From the NCBI RefSeq assembly GCF_029318685.1, contig NZ_CP119677.1:186001-250000 (forward strand): a stretch of 64,000 nt of DNA, in the 5' to 3' direction. This document shows, in pieces, positions 42,937 through 52,277 of the stretch. The notes below the pieces were generated by a model. That model was not told where the DNA came from and ran no database searches. It saw only the letters and a program-made list of their open reading frames with translations. The translations under genes were made by a program, and so were the position numbers. The DNA is from Ruminiclostridium papyrosolvens DSM 2782 (GTDB taxonomy: Bacteria; Bacillota; Clostridia; Acetivibrionales; DSM-1351). Positions within the stretch are counted from its first letter, which is position 1; every line of letters begins with the position of its first letter.

Positions 42937-44527
42937 TGTATTTTATTTGATTAAAGCAAACATAATTAATTCCTGGGGAATAAACAAGGCACTAAAGTCA
43001 AAATCAGGGGCAGAAAAGGTAAAGACTGCCTTGCTGGGTTTACTTATAGTGTATGCTTTTTGTATGCTGGCTTTCAGTATGATTATGTTGTTTTACCCTT
43101 TGGGTAAGGTTCTTAAAGAGTTGAATTCTCTGGAGCTGCTTATAGGAAGCTCTATTTTGTCAACTACTCTGTTCTCGCTTTTTATGAGTATATACAAAGT
43201 ACCGGGATATCTGTTTTCTTTCAGAGATTTTGATTTACTAATGTCTCTGCCTGTAAAACCATCTGCAGTACTTGCAAGTAAGATGATTTTTGTTTATCTT
43301 TCCAATCTTGCCATAAGTGTGCTTATTGGAATTCCTTCACTGGTCATTTACGGGATAAACACACATGGTGGATTTATGTACTATGTATTTGTTGTCGTGA
43401 CAACATTGTTTGTTCCTCTTATACCAATATCCATAGGTGCTGTTTTGGCCTATATACTGGGACGTATATCCTCAAAGTTCAAGTCTACTAATGCTTTAAT
43501 GCTGATAGGCACCTTTGTTATTATTATTGCATGTATGATTCTGCCGAACATGATTAGAGGAATTAATCAGGAGCAGGTTCAGAATGCTATTCCTGCTGTA
43601 TCCGGAGTGATAAAAGTTCTTTTCTGGACGAACCTGTATATTAAAGCATTAAGCAATACAAATATTTTGTATCTCGCAGCCTTTTTATTGGTTAGCGTGG
43701 CGGTCTTTGGGGCGTTTCTGTTTATATTCTCCAGAGGCTTTAAAACTATTAATTCCAAAATGTCGGAAAAATACAAAGCATCCAATTACAAGGTCACAAG
43801 GCTAAAGGCTTCAGGGGTTATGAAAGCATTATATGTGAAGGAATTGAGATTTTATCTGTCTTCTTATATATATGTAACCAATACAGCGGTGGGTGTAATA
43901 ATGATGTTGGTCTTTTCAGTGGCAGTTGCATTTTTTGGAAGGGATAAGGTTGCGAAGATGCTGGAACTCCCAATGGCCGGCTCTTATATAGCCCCGGTGA
44001 TTGCTCTGGTTTTTGCCTTCTGTATCAGCTTCACCTGTGTTACAGCACCATCAATTTCCCTTGAGGGAAAAGGTCTTTGGATAATAAAATCTCTTCCTTT
44101 AAAAGTAGAAAATATTCTTTGGAGTAAAATACTCCTTAATCTGACTCTGACTGTTCCGGCTGTTATTATAAATATCTTGATTGTGGAATTTACTTTCAAA
44201 ATGAGTGCGCAAACGGTAATTGTTCTGTTTCTGCTCTCGTTGCTATATTGTATAATCACTCCTATAATTGGTATTTTGGTAAACCTGTACTTCCCAAAGC
44301 TTGAGTGGACTTCACAGGTTGCAGTGGTAAAGCAAAGCGCAAGTATTTTAGTGACAATGCTTACAAGTGTTATAACCGTGGGAGTTCCTGTGCTTCTGTT
44401 TATGATTATAAAGCCTTCTGACACTAATCTGTTTATGGAAATAGTTTGTGTTGCTTTGGCTGTATTGGCATTTATACTTATAAAAGCGTTAAGCACCGTA
44501 GGCGTTAAAAAGTTTAAGGAATTATAA
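42929..44527 (+). CDS. ABC exporter membrane subunit
   Basis: The 532-aa protein has about 12 hydrophobic segments (KVKTALLGLLIVYAFCMLAF, LAISVLIGIPSLVIYGI, ALMLIGTFVIIIACMIL, PVIALVFAFCISFTCV and others). The motif FRDFDLLMSLPVKPSAVLAS near residue 95 and its partner KGLWIIKSLPLKVENILWSK near 385 indicate an internal duplication typical of putative ABC exporter permeases. Its gene overlaps the ATPase gene. The transported compound is unknown. Confidence 0.87.
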   Translation: MNSVFYLIKANIINSWGINKALKSKSGAEKVKTALLGLLIVYAFCMLAFSMIMLFYPLGKVLKELNSLELLIGSSILSTTLFSLFMSIYKVPGYLFSFRDFDLLMSLPVKPSAVLASKMIFVYLSNLAISVLIGIPSLVIYGINTHGGFMYYVFVVVTTLFVPLIPISIGAVLAYILGRISSKFKSTNALMLIGTFVIIIACMILPNMIRGINQEQVQNAIPAVSGVIKVLFWTNLYIKALSNTNILYLAAFLLVSVAVFGAFLFIFSRGFKTINSKMSEKYKASNYKVTRLKASGVMKALYVKELRFYLSSYIYVTNTAVGVIMMLVFSVAVAFFGRDKVAKMLELPMAGSYIAPVIALVFAFCISFTCVTAPSISLEGKGLWIIKSLPLKVENILWSKILLNLTLTVPAVIINILIVEFTFKMSAQTVIVLFLLSLLYCIITPIIGILVNLYFPKLEWTSQVAVVKQSASILVTMLTSVITVGVPVLLFMIIKPSDTNLFMEIVCVALAVLAFILIKALSTVGVKKFKEL

Positions 44528-44570
44528 GAAATAGAAATATGCCCTGAAACATGGATTGGGGGGACTCAGG

Positions 44571-45386
44571 ATGAGCAGTTTTTATGAATTCATCATCTAT
44601 CTTACTGTATATAGCTTTATAGGGTGGATCTGCGAGGTCGTATACTGCTCAATATTATCTAAAAGGATAGTAAACAGAGGGTTTCTTGCAGGCCCTGTTT
44701 GTCCTGTATACGGTTTTGGTGCAATACTGATAATCTTTTTACTGGAACCTGCTAAATCCAGTATACCCGTAATTTTTCTTGCAGGACTTGCACTTACCAG
44801 TATACTGGAGTATATAACGGGCTGGATGTTAGAGATGTTTTTCAGTGCAAAATGGTGGGACTATTCAAACAAAAGATTTAACCTTAACGGACGTGTATGC
44901 CTTAAAAATTCGGTTTTATTCGGACTAATGTGCGTTATACTGGTTAAGGTTCTGCATCCTGCAATAACTAATGCTGTTTTGCTAATCCCAGAAATATGGG
45001 TAAGGGTATCCGGGATAGCGCTGTTTGCAGCGTATGCAATTGATATGTTATTTACCGTAAATACTCTGGTGAATCTCAATGAGCGACTCAAAAAGCTGTA
45101 TGAATTTACAGAGGACTTAAAAAAGAATGGAGAGCTGCTGGAATGGTTTAATGAGAGGGAGCTGTTCAAAAGCTTTGAAAAACTTCGGCTTTTAGCTGAG
45201 GAAGGCAGAAACGAGCTGAATCTCATGTTTAAAGAGAAGTTTGAGGCTCTAAGTCAGAAAAGAGGCAGCGGACACCGTTTGATTAAAGCCTTCCCTAATA
45301 TGAAAAGTATAAAATATGAAGAACAGCTTAACCATCTTAAAGCTATGTTAAGGCAACTAAGGGAAAAGGCCGGAGGAAAGCATTGA
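44571..45386 (+). CDS. Putative ABC transporter permease, CmpB family
   Basis: The 271-aa protein starts at ATG 44571, and GGGGGGA lies about 9 bases upstream. It has five membrane helices in the N-terminal 170 residues with the CmpB-type motif FIGWICEVVYC, NRGFLAGPVCPVYGFGAI and ILEYITGWMLEMFFSAKWWD. A cytoplasmic helical tail follows. Family members are called putative ABC transporter permease subunits without experimental support. It lies 43 bp after the exporter pair and may join that operon. Confidence 0.85.
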   Translation: MSSFYEFIIYLTVYSFIGWICEVVYCSILSKRIVNRGFLAGPVCPVYGFGAILIIFLLEPAKSSIPVIFLAGLALTSILEYITGWMLEMFFSAKWWDYSNKRFNLNGRVCLKNSVLFGLMCVILVKVLHPAITNAVLLIPEIWVRVSGIALFAAYAIDMLFTVNTLVNLNERLKKLYEFTEDLKKNGELLEWFNERELFKSFEKLRLLAEEGRNELNLMFKEKFEALSQKRGSGHRLIKAFPNMKSIKYEEQLNHLKAMLRQLREKAGGKH

Positions 45387-45408
45387 TTAAATGCTTTCTA
45401 GGCCTTTT
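45364..45408. terminator. Bidirectional terminator overlapping two gene ends
   Basis: AAAAGGCC...AAAGCAT pairs with ATGCTTT...GGCCTTTT around TGATTAA. It includes the last codons of both convergent genes. Confidence 0.75.
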
Positions 45409-47002
45409 GAAGCTTGTATTCGGCAAAGGATATCCCCACAACCTTCTTAAAACACTTTACAAAGTAGTTGGGGTCTGGGATTCCAATCATTTGTGCCAGT
45501 TGATATGCCTTTAAATCCTGTTCCTTTAGCATTGATTTGGCATTATCAATCCTTATTTTTGTCAGGTACTCTGAAAAAGTAATGCCTGTACTTTTTTTGA
45601 ATATACGGCTTAAATAACTTGAATTAATATAAAACTTATCTGCAACAACCTTCAATGTAAGGCTATTGTCACTATAGTTCTCATCTATATAGTTTTTTAT
45701 TTCGTCTACAATAGACTTGCTCTTGTTGCTCAGGGCCTCTGATATAAGGGACGCAGCTTTTTCTATTATACCTAAAATAGTAAATTCTATATCTGTATAC
45801 TTTTCAAGTTTGAAAATATCCAGCAAAAAGTCACCGGATAGTGAAAAGGCTCCTGCAAAAGGAATTTTCATTTCAGAAAGAAGCTCCTTTATATAGTTGC
45901 ACATATTTATTGAAAATATCTTTACTGCGTCAAGATTATTTATATTTTCCCTTGTATAGTTGTATAAAACCTTTCTGGTGATTTCCATAGCTTTAGCTGT
46001 TGCCCCGGATTTTATTGCGAGTTTCATATTATTAGTCAGAGAACTGTGGTCAAATGTTGTAACGTTGTCAAATTCACTCATCTGGGAATCAGCGTAAACT
46101 ATTTCTTCTCCGGTAATATAGCATAAGTTTAATGCATTGAGTGCTTGACGGTAGGATTTACATACGTTGTCAAGGGAGTGTACCTCAAGGCCTATACCAC
46201 AGGATACTGATGCTGAAAAGTGTTCTCTGAAATAGAGAGAGGCATGTTCGGAAACATCGCTTAATGAAATTGATTTATCATTATTCAGTAACACTATATT
46301 GTTTTGAATGTCCGTAAAGACATAGGCAATACTGTTTTTGAAATACAAGTCCTTAATATAGCTGCGGCAGTTTTCCAGAAGCAACTGTCTTTCAAGATTG
46401 GTATATTTGTTCTTGTCTATTCCTACATTAATAAGTGATACCTGATACAGATTATAATCCGTATCAAACTTTATATCCATCATATTAAGTTCATCAGGCT
46501 GAAAGGTAAAATTTATGTTTAAAATAAGGTCATTAAGAACCTTGTTCTGAAAAACCATAATATTGCTTTGCATATACTGGTGAGAAAGTTCCAGTTTGCC
46601 TAAACGTTCTCTGGTTTCTCTTATGCTGCTTCCTACCTTTGAAAGAACTTCATAAATGGTAGCCTTGTTAATAGGCTTCAATATAAAGTCTGATACTCCT
46701 ATGGAAACTGCATTTTGTGCATAAGAAAACTCATCGTGTGCCGTGAGAATAATAACGGAAATATCAGGGTGCCCTTCCTTTATGTTTTTACTAAGGGTTA
46801 ATCCATCCATATAGGGCATCTGAATATCGGTAATAACAATGTCCGGGGTTAGCTCATCCAGCATATCAAGGGCTTCAAGTCCGCTGGTGGCATCACCTAC
46901 AGCTTCCATTCCCAGCTCAAGCCAGTTAATGGATAATTTTAAAAGGTCCCTTGTATTGCTTTCGTCATCAACTATCATAACTTTCAAAGGTTTATCAGTC
47001 AT
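45398..47002 (-). CDS. AraC-type response regulator (YesN-like)
   Basis: The 534-aa regulator has a receiver domain (residues 6-125) with acidic pocket VDDE, phospho-acceptor D59 (VITDIQMPYMDG) and Lys in FILKPINK. A middle region of unknown fold (130-420) leads to a C-terminal AraC helix-turn-helix (430-530: VVADKFYINSSYLSRIFKK, MIGIPDPNYFVKCFKKVVG). Its start overlaps the kinase stop by 8 bp. It probably activates the divergent sugar-uptake operon. Confidence 0.93.
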   Translation of the reverse strand: MTDKPLKVMIVDDESNTRDLLKLSINWLELGMEAVGDATSGLEALDMLDELTPDIVITDIQMPYMDGLTLSKNIKEGHPDISVIILTAHDEFSYAQNAVSIGVSDFILKPINKATIYEVLSKVGSSIRETRERLGKLELSHQYMQSNIMVFQNKVLNDLILNINFTFQPDELNMMDIKFDTDYNLYQVSLINVGIDKNKYTNLERQLLLENCRSYIKDLYFKNSIAYVFTDIQNNIVLLNNDKSISLSDVSEHASLYFREHFSASVSCGIGLEVHSLDNVCKSYRQALNALNLCYITGEEIVYADSQMSEFDNVTTFDHSSLTNNMKLAIKSGATAKAMEITRKVLYNYTRENINNLDAVKIFSINMCNYIKELLSEMKIPFAGAFSLSGDFLLDIFKLEKYTDIEFTILGIIEKAASLISEALSNKSKSIVDEIKNYIDENYSDNSLTLKVVADKFYINSSYLSRIFKKSTGITFSEYLTKIRIDNAKSMLKEQDLKAYQLAQMIGIPDPNYFVKCFKKVVGISFAEYKLQKA

Positions 47003-48764
47003 TTTTACCCTCCTCTAAAGGAATTTTCAGTGTTATTTTAGTACCTGAATACTTACTGCTCTCTACCATATATATTTCATCAGTGCCGTAATGTATCTTC
47101 AAACGCTGTATTGTCCCTCTTAGCCCAAAACTGGCTTGATTTCCTGCAAGATTTTCATCCGATATACTGTTTATTTCCTGCTCATCCATTCCTACACCAT
47201 TATCTTCAACTGATAAAATGAGGTAACCTTCATTAATATGTGCTGATGTTTTTATATATCCGGGTTCACCGCTGGGCCTGATACCGTGATAGATACTGTT
47301 TTCCACTAACGGCTGGAGTATATTTTTGAGTATTCTTATTTGGTTTGTATCAGGAGAAATATTGTACTCGTCGCTAATCATCTCACCATACCGTAGCTTT
47401 TGAAGCAACAGGTAATTCTGTATCTGACGCACTTCATTTTCTAAGCTGATAACCTCTGAGCCCTTGCTAAGGCTGATTCTGCAAAAGCTTCCAAGGGCAT
47501 TAACTGCTTCATAAACTGTTTGGTTGTTGCCGGATAATGCCAGATAAGCAATATTATCGAGAGTATTGTATAAAAAGTGTGGCTTGATTTGTTCATTCAG
47601 AACATCCAGCTCAAATTTACGCTTTTTCTTTTCTTCGTTTATAAGCTTAATTATCAAATTATTTATTTCCATAATCATCAGATTGTAGTTGTTTTTCAGT
47701 TCGCCTATTTCATCATTTCCGGTATTGTAGCTTACCCGCTTGAATACACCATTTGCTACACCTTGCATTGAGTTAATAAGCTTCTTAATAGGCGAAGTTA
47801 TAAAGTTTGCGGTAAACAGCGAAGCCACTATAAATAAAAAGATAGTTATTCCAATGAAAAACACATACAACAAATTAAGTGTCTGAATTACAGGCGACTT
47901 AGAAGACAGACTGGTACAGCTTATTATTTTCCAGCCTGTATTAGGCATGACGGACTTGAACACAAGTAATCTTTTGCTATCAATGGATATTATATCCTCA
48001 TAATCAGATGTTTTCACAAGGTATGGATTGTACATCTCATAGGCAGCATCGTTTTTAATAACCGGATTATTATTTGCATCCAGAATTATAAAGGATGAAC
48101 CGCCGTTTTCACCGGTTTCATTAATTACCTCTGAAAGGCTGTCCTGTGAAATGTTCAATACCAGTACTCCAATTGGTTTCAGACTGTCAAGATCGTTTAA
48201 GATTCTCATTACGGAAACAAGGTTTTTCCCGGAATAGGTTTTTAGGGTGTTTTCAGCATTTATAGCTATTTTATATCCACCGTTGAGCTTTACAAGCTCA
48301 TCAAACCATGGTGCCGCTTTAACATCTTCAACACTTGAAACTGTAAGGTTTTTGTTGGTTCTCAGTACTGAGCCGTATAAGTCATAAAGATAAATTGAAT
48401 CAATATTAGGAAAGGTTATGTGAATGTTGAACATAACCTCGTTTGCACTTTTAGTCAAGCTGCGAGAAGGATTATCCGATGCAAGATATGCCCTTATAAG
48501 TGAGCTTGTAGTCATCATCTTGGATACGTTATTTGCATTGTCAATCAGTGTATTAATATTTGTACGTATAAGCTCCGTTGTCTCATGAGAACGTTGACGG
48601 ACCTGACTTAGTGTTTCGGTTTTTATTATATTGACATAAATGACTGCACTGATTATTACATAGAAAAGCATAAATACCATAAAGATAATAAGCATTTTGC
48701 TTCTAATAGATGTATTTAAAAATACCTTTTTAATTGTTTCCATAATATTCTTTAAATATTTCAT
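46995..48764 (-). CDS. Sensor histidine kinase (YesM/LytS type)
   Basis: ATG 48764 follows GGAG by six bases; earlier in-frame starts lack a ribosome site. The 589-aa kinase has two membrane helices (about residues 20-40 and 285-310) framing an extracellular Cache-like sensor, then HAMP (ITSPIKKLINSMQGVANG), a HisKA_5-type box with His in IKPHFLYNTLDNIA and an ATPase domain (VENSIYHGI, VEDNGVGM, GLRGTIQRL). It pairs with the adjacent AraC-type regulator and probably senses extracellular oligosaccharide, perhaps with the binding protein. Confidence 0.93.
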   Translation of the reverse strand: MKYLKNIMETIKKVFLNTSIRSKMLIIFMVFMLFYVIISAVIYVNIIKTETLSQVRQRSHETTELIRTNINTLIDNANNVSKMMTTSSLIRAYLASDNPSRSLTKSANEVMFNIHITFPNIDSIYLYDLYGSVLRTNKNLTVSSVEDVKAAPWFDELVKLNGGYKIAINAENTLKTYSGKNLVSVMRILNDLDSLKPIGVLVLNISQDSLSEVINETGENGGSSFIILDANNNPVIKNDAAYEMYNPYLVKTSDYEDIISIDSKRLLVFKSVMPNTGWKIISCTSLSSKSPVIQTLNLLYVFFIGITIFLFIVASLFTANFITSPIKKLINSMQGVANGVFKRVSYNTGNDEIGELKNNYNLMIMEINNLIIKLINEEKKKRKFELDVLNEQIKPHFLYNTLDNIAYLALSGNNQTVYEAVNALGSFCRISLSKGSEVISLENEVRQIQNYLLLQKLRYGEMISDEYNISPDTNQIRILKNILQPLVENSIYHGIRPSGEPGYIKTSAHINEGYLILSVEDNGVGMDEQEINSISDENLAGNQASFGLRGTIQRLKIHYGTDEIYMVESSKYSGTKITLKIPLEEGKND

Positions 48765-48803
48765 ATATAACTCCGTAAAAATGCAAATAATAGTTTCAAA
48801 TGA

Positions 48804-48829
48804 GCGTATCAATTTATTATACCATACGC
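48804..48829 (-). promoter_or_regulatory. Extended -10 promoter and inverted repeat for the kinase-regulator operon
   Basis: On the minus strand TGGTATAAT (48824-48816) is a good extended -10. It lies inside an inverted repeat, GCGTAT at 48804-48809 and ATACGC at 48824-48829, which could be an operator. Confidence 0.5.
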
Positions 48830-48933
48830 AAATTAAAGATTGACATAACGTTATAGTGAGTGTTGTGTAAATATTTCGAAAATAGGATTAGAGGCGGATT
48901 GAGGCAATTCTATGAGTAAAAATAATGCACAAT

Positions 48934-48977
48934 TATAGGTAACCATTTTACGTTTACTTTATGCAACATTACCTATA
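48934..48977 (+). promoter_or_regulatory. Candidate operator upstream of the sugar-binding protein gene
   Basis: TATAGGTAA at 48934-48942 and its exact inverse TTACCTATA at 48969-48977 have 26 bp between them (about 3.3 helical turns centre to centre). The right arm is about 38 bp before the gene start. This suits a dimeric AraC-type response regulator. Confidence 0.5.
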
Positions 48978-49014
48978 TTATTACCATATCACATTATTTC
49001 AAGGAGGAATAAGG

Positions 49015-50334
49015 ATGAACAAAATGTCAGTGGCAAAAAGAGGAGCAGCATTTATACTGGCGGGAGCATTAACAGTAGGAATGGTGGCATGCGGAAAGAA
49101 TACAACAAGTAACAATTCAGCAGGAACATCTAGTAATGCAGGTGGTAATAATGCTAAAAATGTAGAGCTGAAATTCAGTCATATTTGGGGTTCAGCATCA
49201 GACCCGTTTACAGCTTCAGCTAAGAAAGTTATCGACGACTATGAGAAGGCAAATAAAAATGTAAAGATTAAGGTCGACACTAACGAAAATGAAGCATACA
49301 AAACAAAGATTAAAGCAATGGCAGCAGCAAATGAGCTTCCTGATATTTTCTCTACATGGGGCGGCGGTTTCTCAGAGCCATTCGTTAAGTCAAATTCAGT
49401 AGTAGCCCTTGATGTGAGCGAAGATATGAAGAGCAAGATGGTTAACGGTGCATTAACCAATGTAACTTATGATGGAAAGGTATACGGATTACCGTTCTTC
49501 CTTTCATGTGGAGCATTGTTTGTAAATACAGAACTTTTTGAAAAGAATAGTGTGAAGGTTCCTACTACCTGGGAAGAACTTCTTACAGCTGTTAAGACTT
49601 TTAAGTCCAAAGGAATAACTCCTATGGCTGTTTCAGGTAAGGACAAATGGACAATAGCAATGTACTTTGACGTAATGGCATTAAGAGCTGCAGGACCTGA
49701 AAAGGTAACAAAAACTCTTACAAAGAAAGGTTCATTCAAGGACCCTGAATTCCTGAATGCAGCTAATAGATTTAAAGAAATGATTGATGCAGGAGCATTC
49801 TCAAAGGGAGCTGCCGGAGTATCAAATGATGAAGCTGAAGTACCATTCTTTGAAGGAAAGATACCAATGATGTTCAAAGGTAGCTGGACTGCAGGTAAAG
49901 CAGGTTCAAAGGATTCAAAGGTTGCAGGTAAAATCAAGGCAATATCCTTCCCATCAATTCCGGGCGGGCTTGGAAATCCAAAGCAGTTTACAGGCGGAGC
50001 TGTTGACGCTGTAATGGTAAGTGAAAATTCAAAGAACAAAGAAGAAGCATTGAAGTTCCAGAAGTACTTTGCTGAAAACATGTCAAGGGAATCATACCTG
50101 TCAGGTGCTTCAATGCCTGCATGGAAAACAGACGTTGACGAAAGCAAGCTGAATCCTTCACTTGTTGATGTAGTTAATCTTACAAAAGATGCTGAATCAT
50201 TCACAATATGGTGGGATACACTTCTTGCAGGTAAAGATACAGAAACCTATCTGAATGCTTTACAGGAATTGTTCATGGGTTCAAAAACTCCTCAACAGTT
50301 CGTTGATAGCTTACAGACGATTTACGGTAAATAA
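49015..50334 (+). CDS. Sugar ABC transporter substrate-binding lipoprotein
   Basis: ATG 49015 follows AAGGAGG. The 439-aa family 1 extracellular solute-binding protein has a lipobox (GALTVGMVACG), a Gly/Asn/Ser linker and the two-lobe fold (KFSHIWGSASDPFTASAKKV, ELPDIFSTWGGGF, GKVYGLPFFLSCGALFVN). It captures an oligosaccharide at the membrane surface for the two permeases downstream. Location beside a GH3 gene suggests xylo- or cello-oligosaccharides; specificity cannot be read from sequence alone. Confidence 0.93.
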   Translation: MNKMSVAKRGAAFILAGALTVGMVACGKNTTSNNSAGTSSNAGGNNAKNVELKFSHIWGSASDPFTASAKKVIDDYEKANKNVKIKVDTNENEAYKTKIKAMAAANELPDIFSTWGGGFSEPFVKSNSVVALDVSEDMKSKMVNGALTNVTYDGKVYGLPFFLSCGALFVNTELFEKNSVKVPTTWEELLTAVKTFKSKGITPMAVSGKDKWTIAMYFDVMALRAAGPEKVTKTLTKKGSFKDPEFLNAANRFKEMIDAGAFSKGAAGVSNDEAEVPFFEGKIPMMFKGSWTAGKAGSKDSKVAGKIKAISFPSIPGGLGNPKQFTGGAVDAVMVSENSKNKEEALKFQKYFAENMSRESYLSGASMPAWKTDVDESKLNPSLVDVVNLTKDAESFTIWWDTLLAGKDTETYLNALQELFMGSKTPQQFVDSLQTIYGK

Positions 50335-50349
50335 TCAAGATTAATAAAA

Positions 50350-50401
50350 GGCGTCCATTTGTTTGCTTGAGTCAATAACACATGGCAGGGAAATGGACGC
50401 C
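50350..50401 (+). other. Intercistronic stem-loop between binding-protein and permease genes
   Basis: GGCGTCCATTT pairs exactly with AAATGGACGCC around a 30-nt loop, without a T-run. Such hairpins often protect the upstream mRNA and let the binding protein be made in excess over the permeases. Confidence 0.6.
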
Positions 50402-50449
50402 AAATTATATGAACATATTAAATATATTTTATAGAAGGAAGTGAGTTTG

Positions 50450-51331
50450 GTGGATAGAGTTTTAGGCAATAAGAAGGCAATAGTATTTTTCCTGTTTCCG
50501 GCTCTGGTTGTATTTATTGGATTAATAATAATACCTATCATAATGTCAACGTACTACAGCTTTCAGGATTGGTCGGGATTTGGCAAAGGTACTTTTATAG
50601 GTCTGCAAAACTATAAAGGACTTCTTTCTGATCCAATATTCGTCAAAGCAGCAGTAAATTCATTAATTTTGGCAGTTGCATCAGTATTTATTCAGCTTCC
50701 GATTTCGTTACTTTTAGCTCTGATACTTGCAAAAGGTGTTAAGTTTGAAAAGAGCTTAGTAACTATCTACTTTATACCGGTTATTATTTCTACAGTTGTT
50801 ATCGGACAGCTATGGATGAAAATATATAACCCTGATTATGGAATACTTAACTTATTATTAAAAACAGTAGGTTTGGGATCTTTTGCATCAGAATGGCTGG
50901 GTGATCCCAAAAGAGCATTGGTTGCTACATTTATTCCAATAATATGGCAGTATATCGGATATCATATGCTCTTAATGTACGCAGGTATAAAATCTATTTC
51001 CACTGATGTCTTTGAAGCGGCAGTAATTGACGGCTCTTCTTGGTGGAACACATCTATGAAAATAACAATACCGATGTTGAAGCCTGTATTAAATGTATCA
51101 GTTATATTTGCTGTTACAGGCGCACTGAAAGTATTTGATCTTGTATATGTTTTGACAGGCGGAGGGCCTGCACACGCAAGTGAAGTTATAGGCACATATA
51201 TGGTAAGTACAATATTTAAAGGCAATCAGTACGGGTACGGTAGTGCAATGGCTGTATTTGTAATCCTTGAATGTTTTGCCTTATCCATTCTTGTAAGTCT
51301 ATTGTTCAGAGAAAAGGAGGCAGCGAAATGA
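50450..51331 (+). CDS. Sugar ABC transporter permease 1
   Basis: GTG 50450 is about 8 bases after GAAGGAA and is preferred to GTG 50441. The 293-aa MalF-type permease has six membrane helices and the EAA loop (EAAVIDGSSWWNTSMKITIP) that docks the ATPase. It ends in an ATGA overlap with the second permease gene. No ATPase gene lies in this cluster, so it probably uses a shared MsmX-like ATPase encoded elsewhere. Confidence 0.93.
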   Translation: MDRVLGNKKAIVFFLFPALVVFIGLIIIPIIMSTYYSFQDWSGFGKGTFIGLQNYKGLLSDPIFVKAAVNSLILAVASVFIQLPISLLLALILAKGVKFEKSLVTIYFIPVIISTVVIGQLWMKIYNPDYGILNLLLKTVGLGSFASEWLGDPKRALVATFIPIIWQYIGYHMLLMYAGIKSISTDVFEAAVIDGSSWWNTSMKITIPMLKPVLNVSVIFAVTGALKVFDLVYVLTGGGPAHASEVIGTYMVSTIFKGNQYGYGSAMAVFVILECFALSILVSLLFREKEAAK

Positions 51332-52182
51332 GTGACATAGTTCAGGGCAGAAGTTCAGGATTTCCACTATCAAAAATCCTTATGTACGCAGCACTTTTCA
51401 TAGTAGCGGTCATTCAGCTGTTTCCACTGTATTGGATGTTCTCCTTCTCATTAAAGGATAATGCAGAAATTTTCGGGGGAAACCCTATAGGACTTCCGTC
51501 AAAATGGCTGTGGTCAAACTACAGTAGTGCTTTGTTGCAGGGTAATGTAGGACAGTATTTCGTTAACAGTGTAATTGTAACGGTGGCAACCATTGCTCTT
51601 ACAAGTATAATAGCGGTTATGGCTTCATATGCATTGACCAGAATGGTATTTAAACTTAGAAAGCCTTTAAATTCCTTTTTTATACTTGGCCTTACAGTTC
51701 CTCTGCATTCGGCACTTCTTCCTATATTCATAATGCTGAGGAATTTAAAGATGGTTAACTCCTACTGGGCGCTGATAGTTCCTTATACTGCTTTCGCAGT
51801 ACCCATGGCGTTATTGATTTTTTCAGGCTTTATGAGTTCTATTCCAAGAGAAATGGAAGAGGCTGCTTGTATTGACGGCTGCAGCATTTATAAAATATTT
51901 TTCTCAATCATACTTCCTCTTATGAAGCCCGCAATTGCCACGGTTACTATCTTTACATTCCTGCAAGCATGGAATGAGCTGATGTATGCTGTAGTTTTCA
52001 TAAGCGATGCAAAATACAAGACACTAACAGTTGGTATCCAGTCTCTGGCAGGACAGTATACGACAGAGTGGGGACCCATAGGCGCAGGTTTGATGGTTGC
52101 CACTATTCCAACTCTTATTATATATGCGGTAATGAGCAAAAAGGTTCAGGACAGTCTTGTTGTTGGTGCAGTAAAAGGCTAA
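51328..52182 (+). CDS. Sugar ABC transporter permease 2
   Basis: ATG 51328 follows AAAGGAGG and overlaps the preceding stop by 4 bp. The 284-aa MalG-type permease has six membrane helices (ILMYAALFIVAVIQLFPLYW onward) and an EAA loop (EEAACIDGCSIYKIFFSIIL). It completes the importer channel with permease 1. The C-terminus (KKVQDSLVVGAVKG) is typical of MalG-like subunits. Confidence 0.93.
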   Translation: MSDIVQGRSSGFPLSKILMYAALFIVAVIQLFPLYWMFSFSLKDNAEIFGGNPIGLPSKWLWSNYSSALLQGNVGQYFVNSVIVTVATIALTSIIAVMASYALTRMVFKLRKPLNSFFILGLTVPLHSALLPIFIMLRNLKMVNSYWALIVPYTAFAVPMALLIFSGFMSSIPREMEEAACIDGCSIYKIFFSIILPLMKPAIATVTIFTFLQAWNELMYAVVFISDAKYKTLTVGIQSLAGQYTTEWGPIGAGLMVATIPTLIIYAVMSKKVQDSLVVGAVKG

Positions 52183-52194
52183 AAAGACTTTATA

Positions 52195-52240
52195 ATATCA
52201 CTCAGTATCCTGTATAATAGGATACTGAGTGATATTATAT
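52195..52240 (+). terminator. Strong hairpin between permease 2 and the GH3 gene
   Basis: ATATCACTCAGTATCC pairs with GGATACTGAGTGATAT around a 9-nt loop. The following sequence is AT-rich but not a pure T-run, so it may be a partial terminator. Confidence 0.65.
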
Positions 52241-52277
52241 ATTAATCGCATAAATTGCGGATTGTGGAGGTTAGAAA

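Noticed and set aside
49467-50204. 245-codon minus-strand frame opposite the sugar-binding protein gene
   Set aside because: It is a mirror of a strongly biased codon pattern; the plus-strand lipoprotein is certain.
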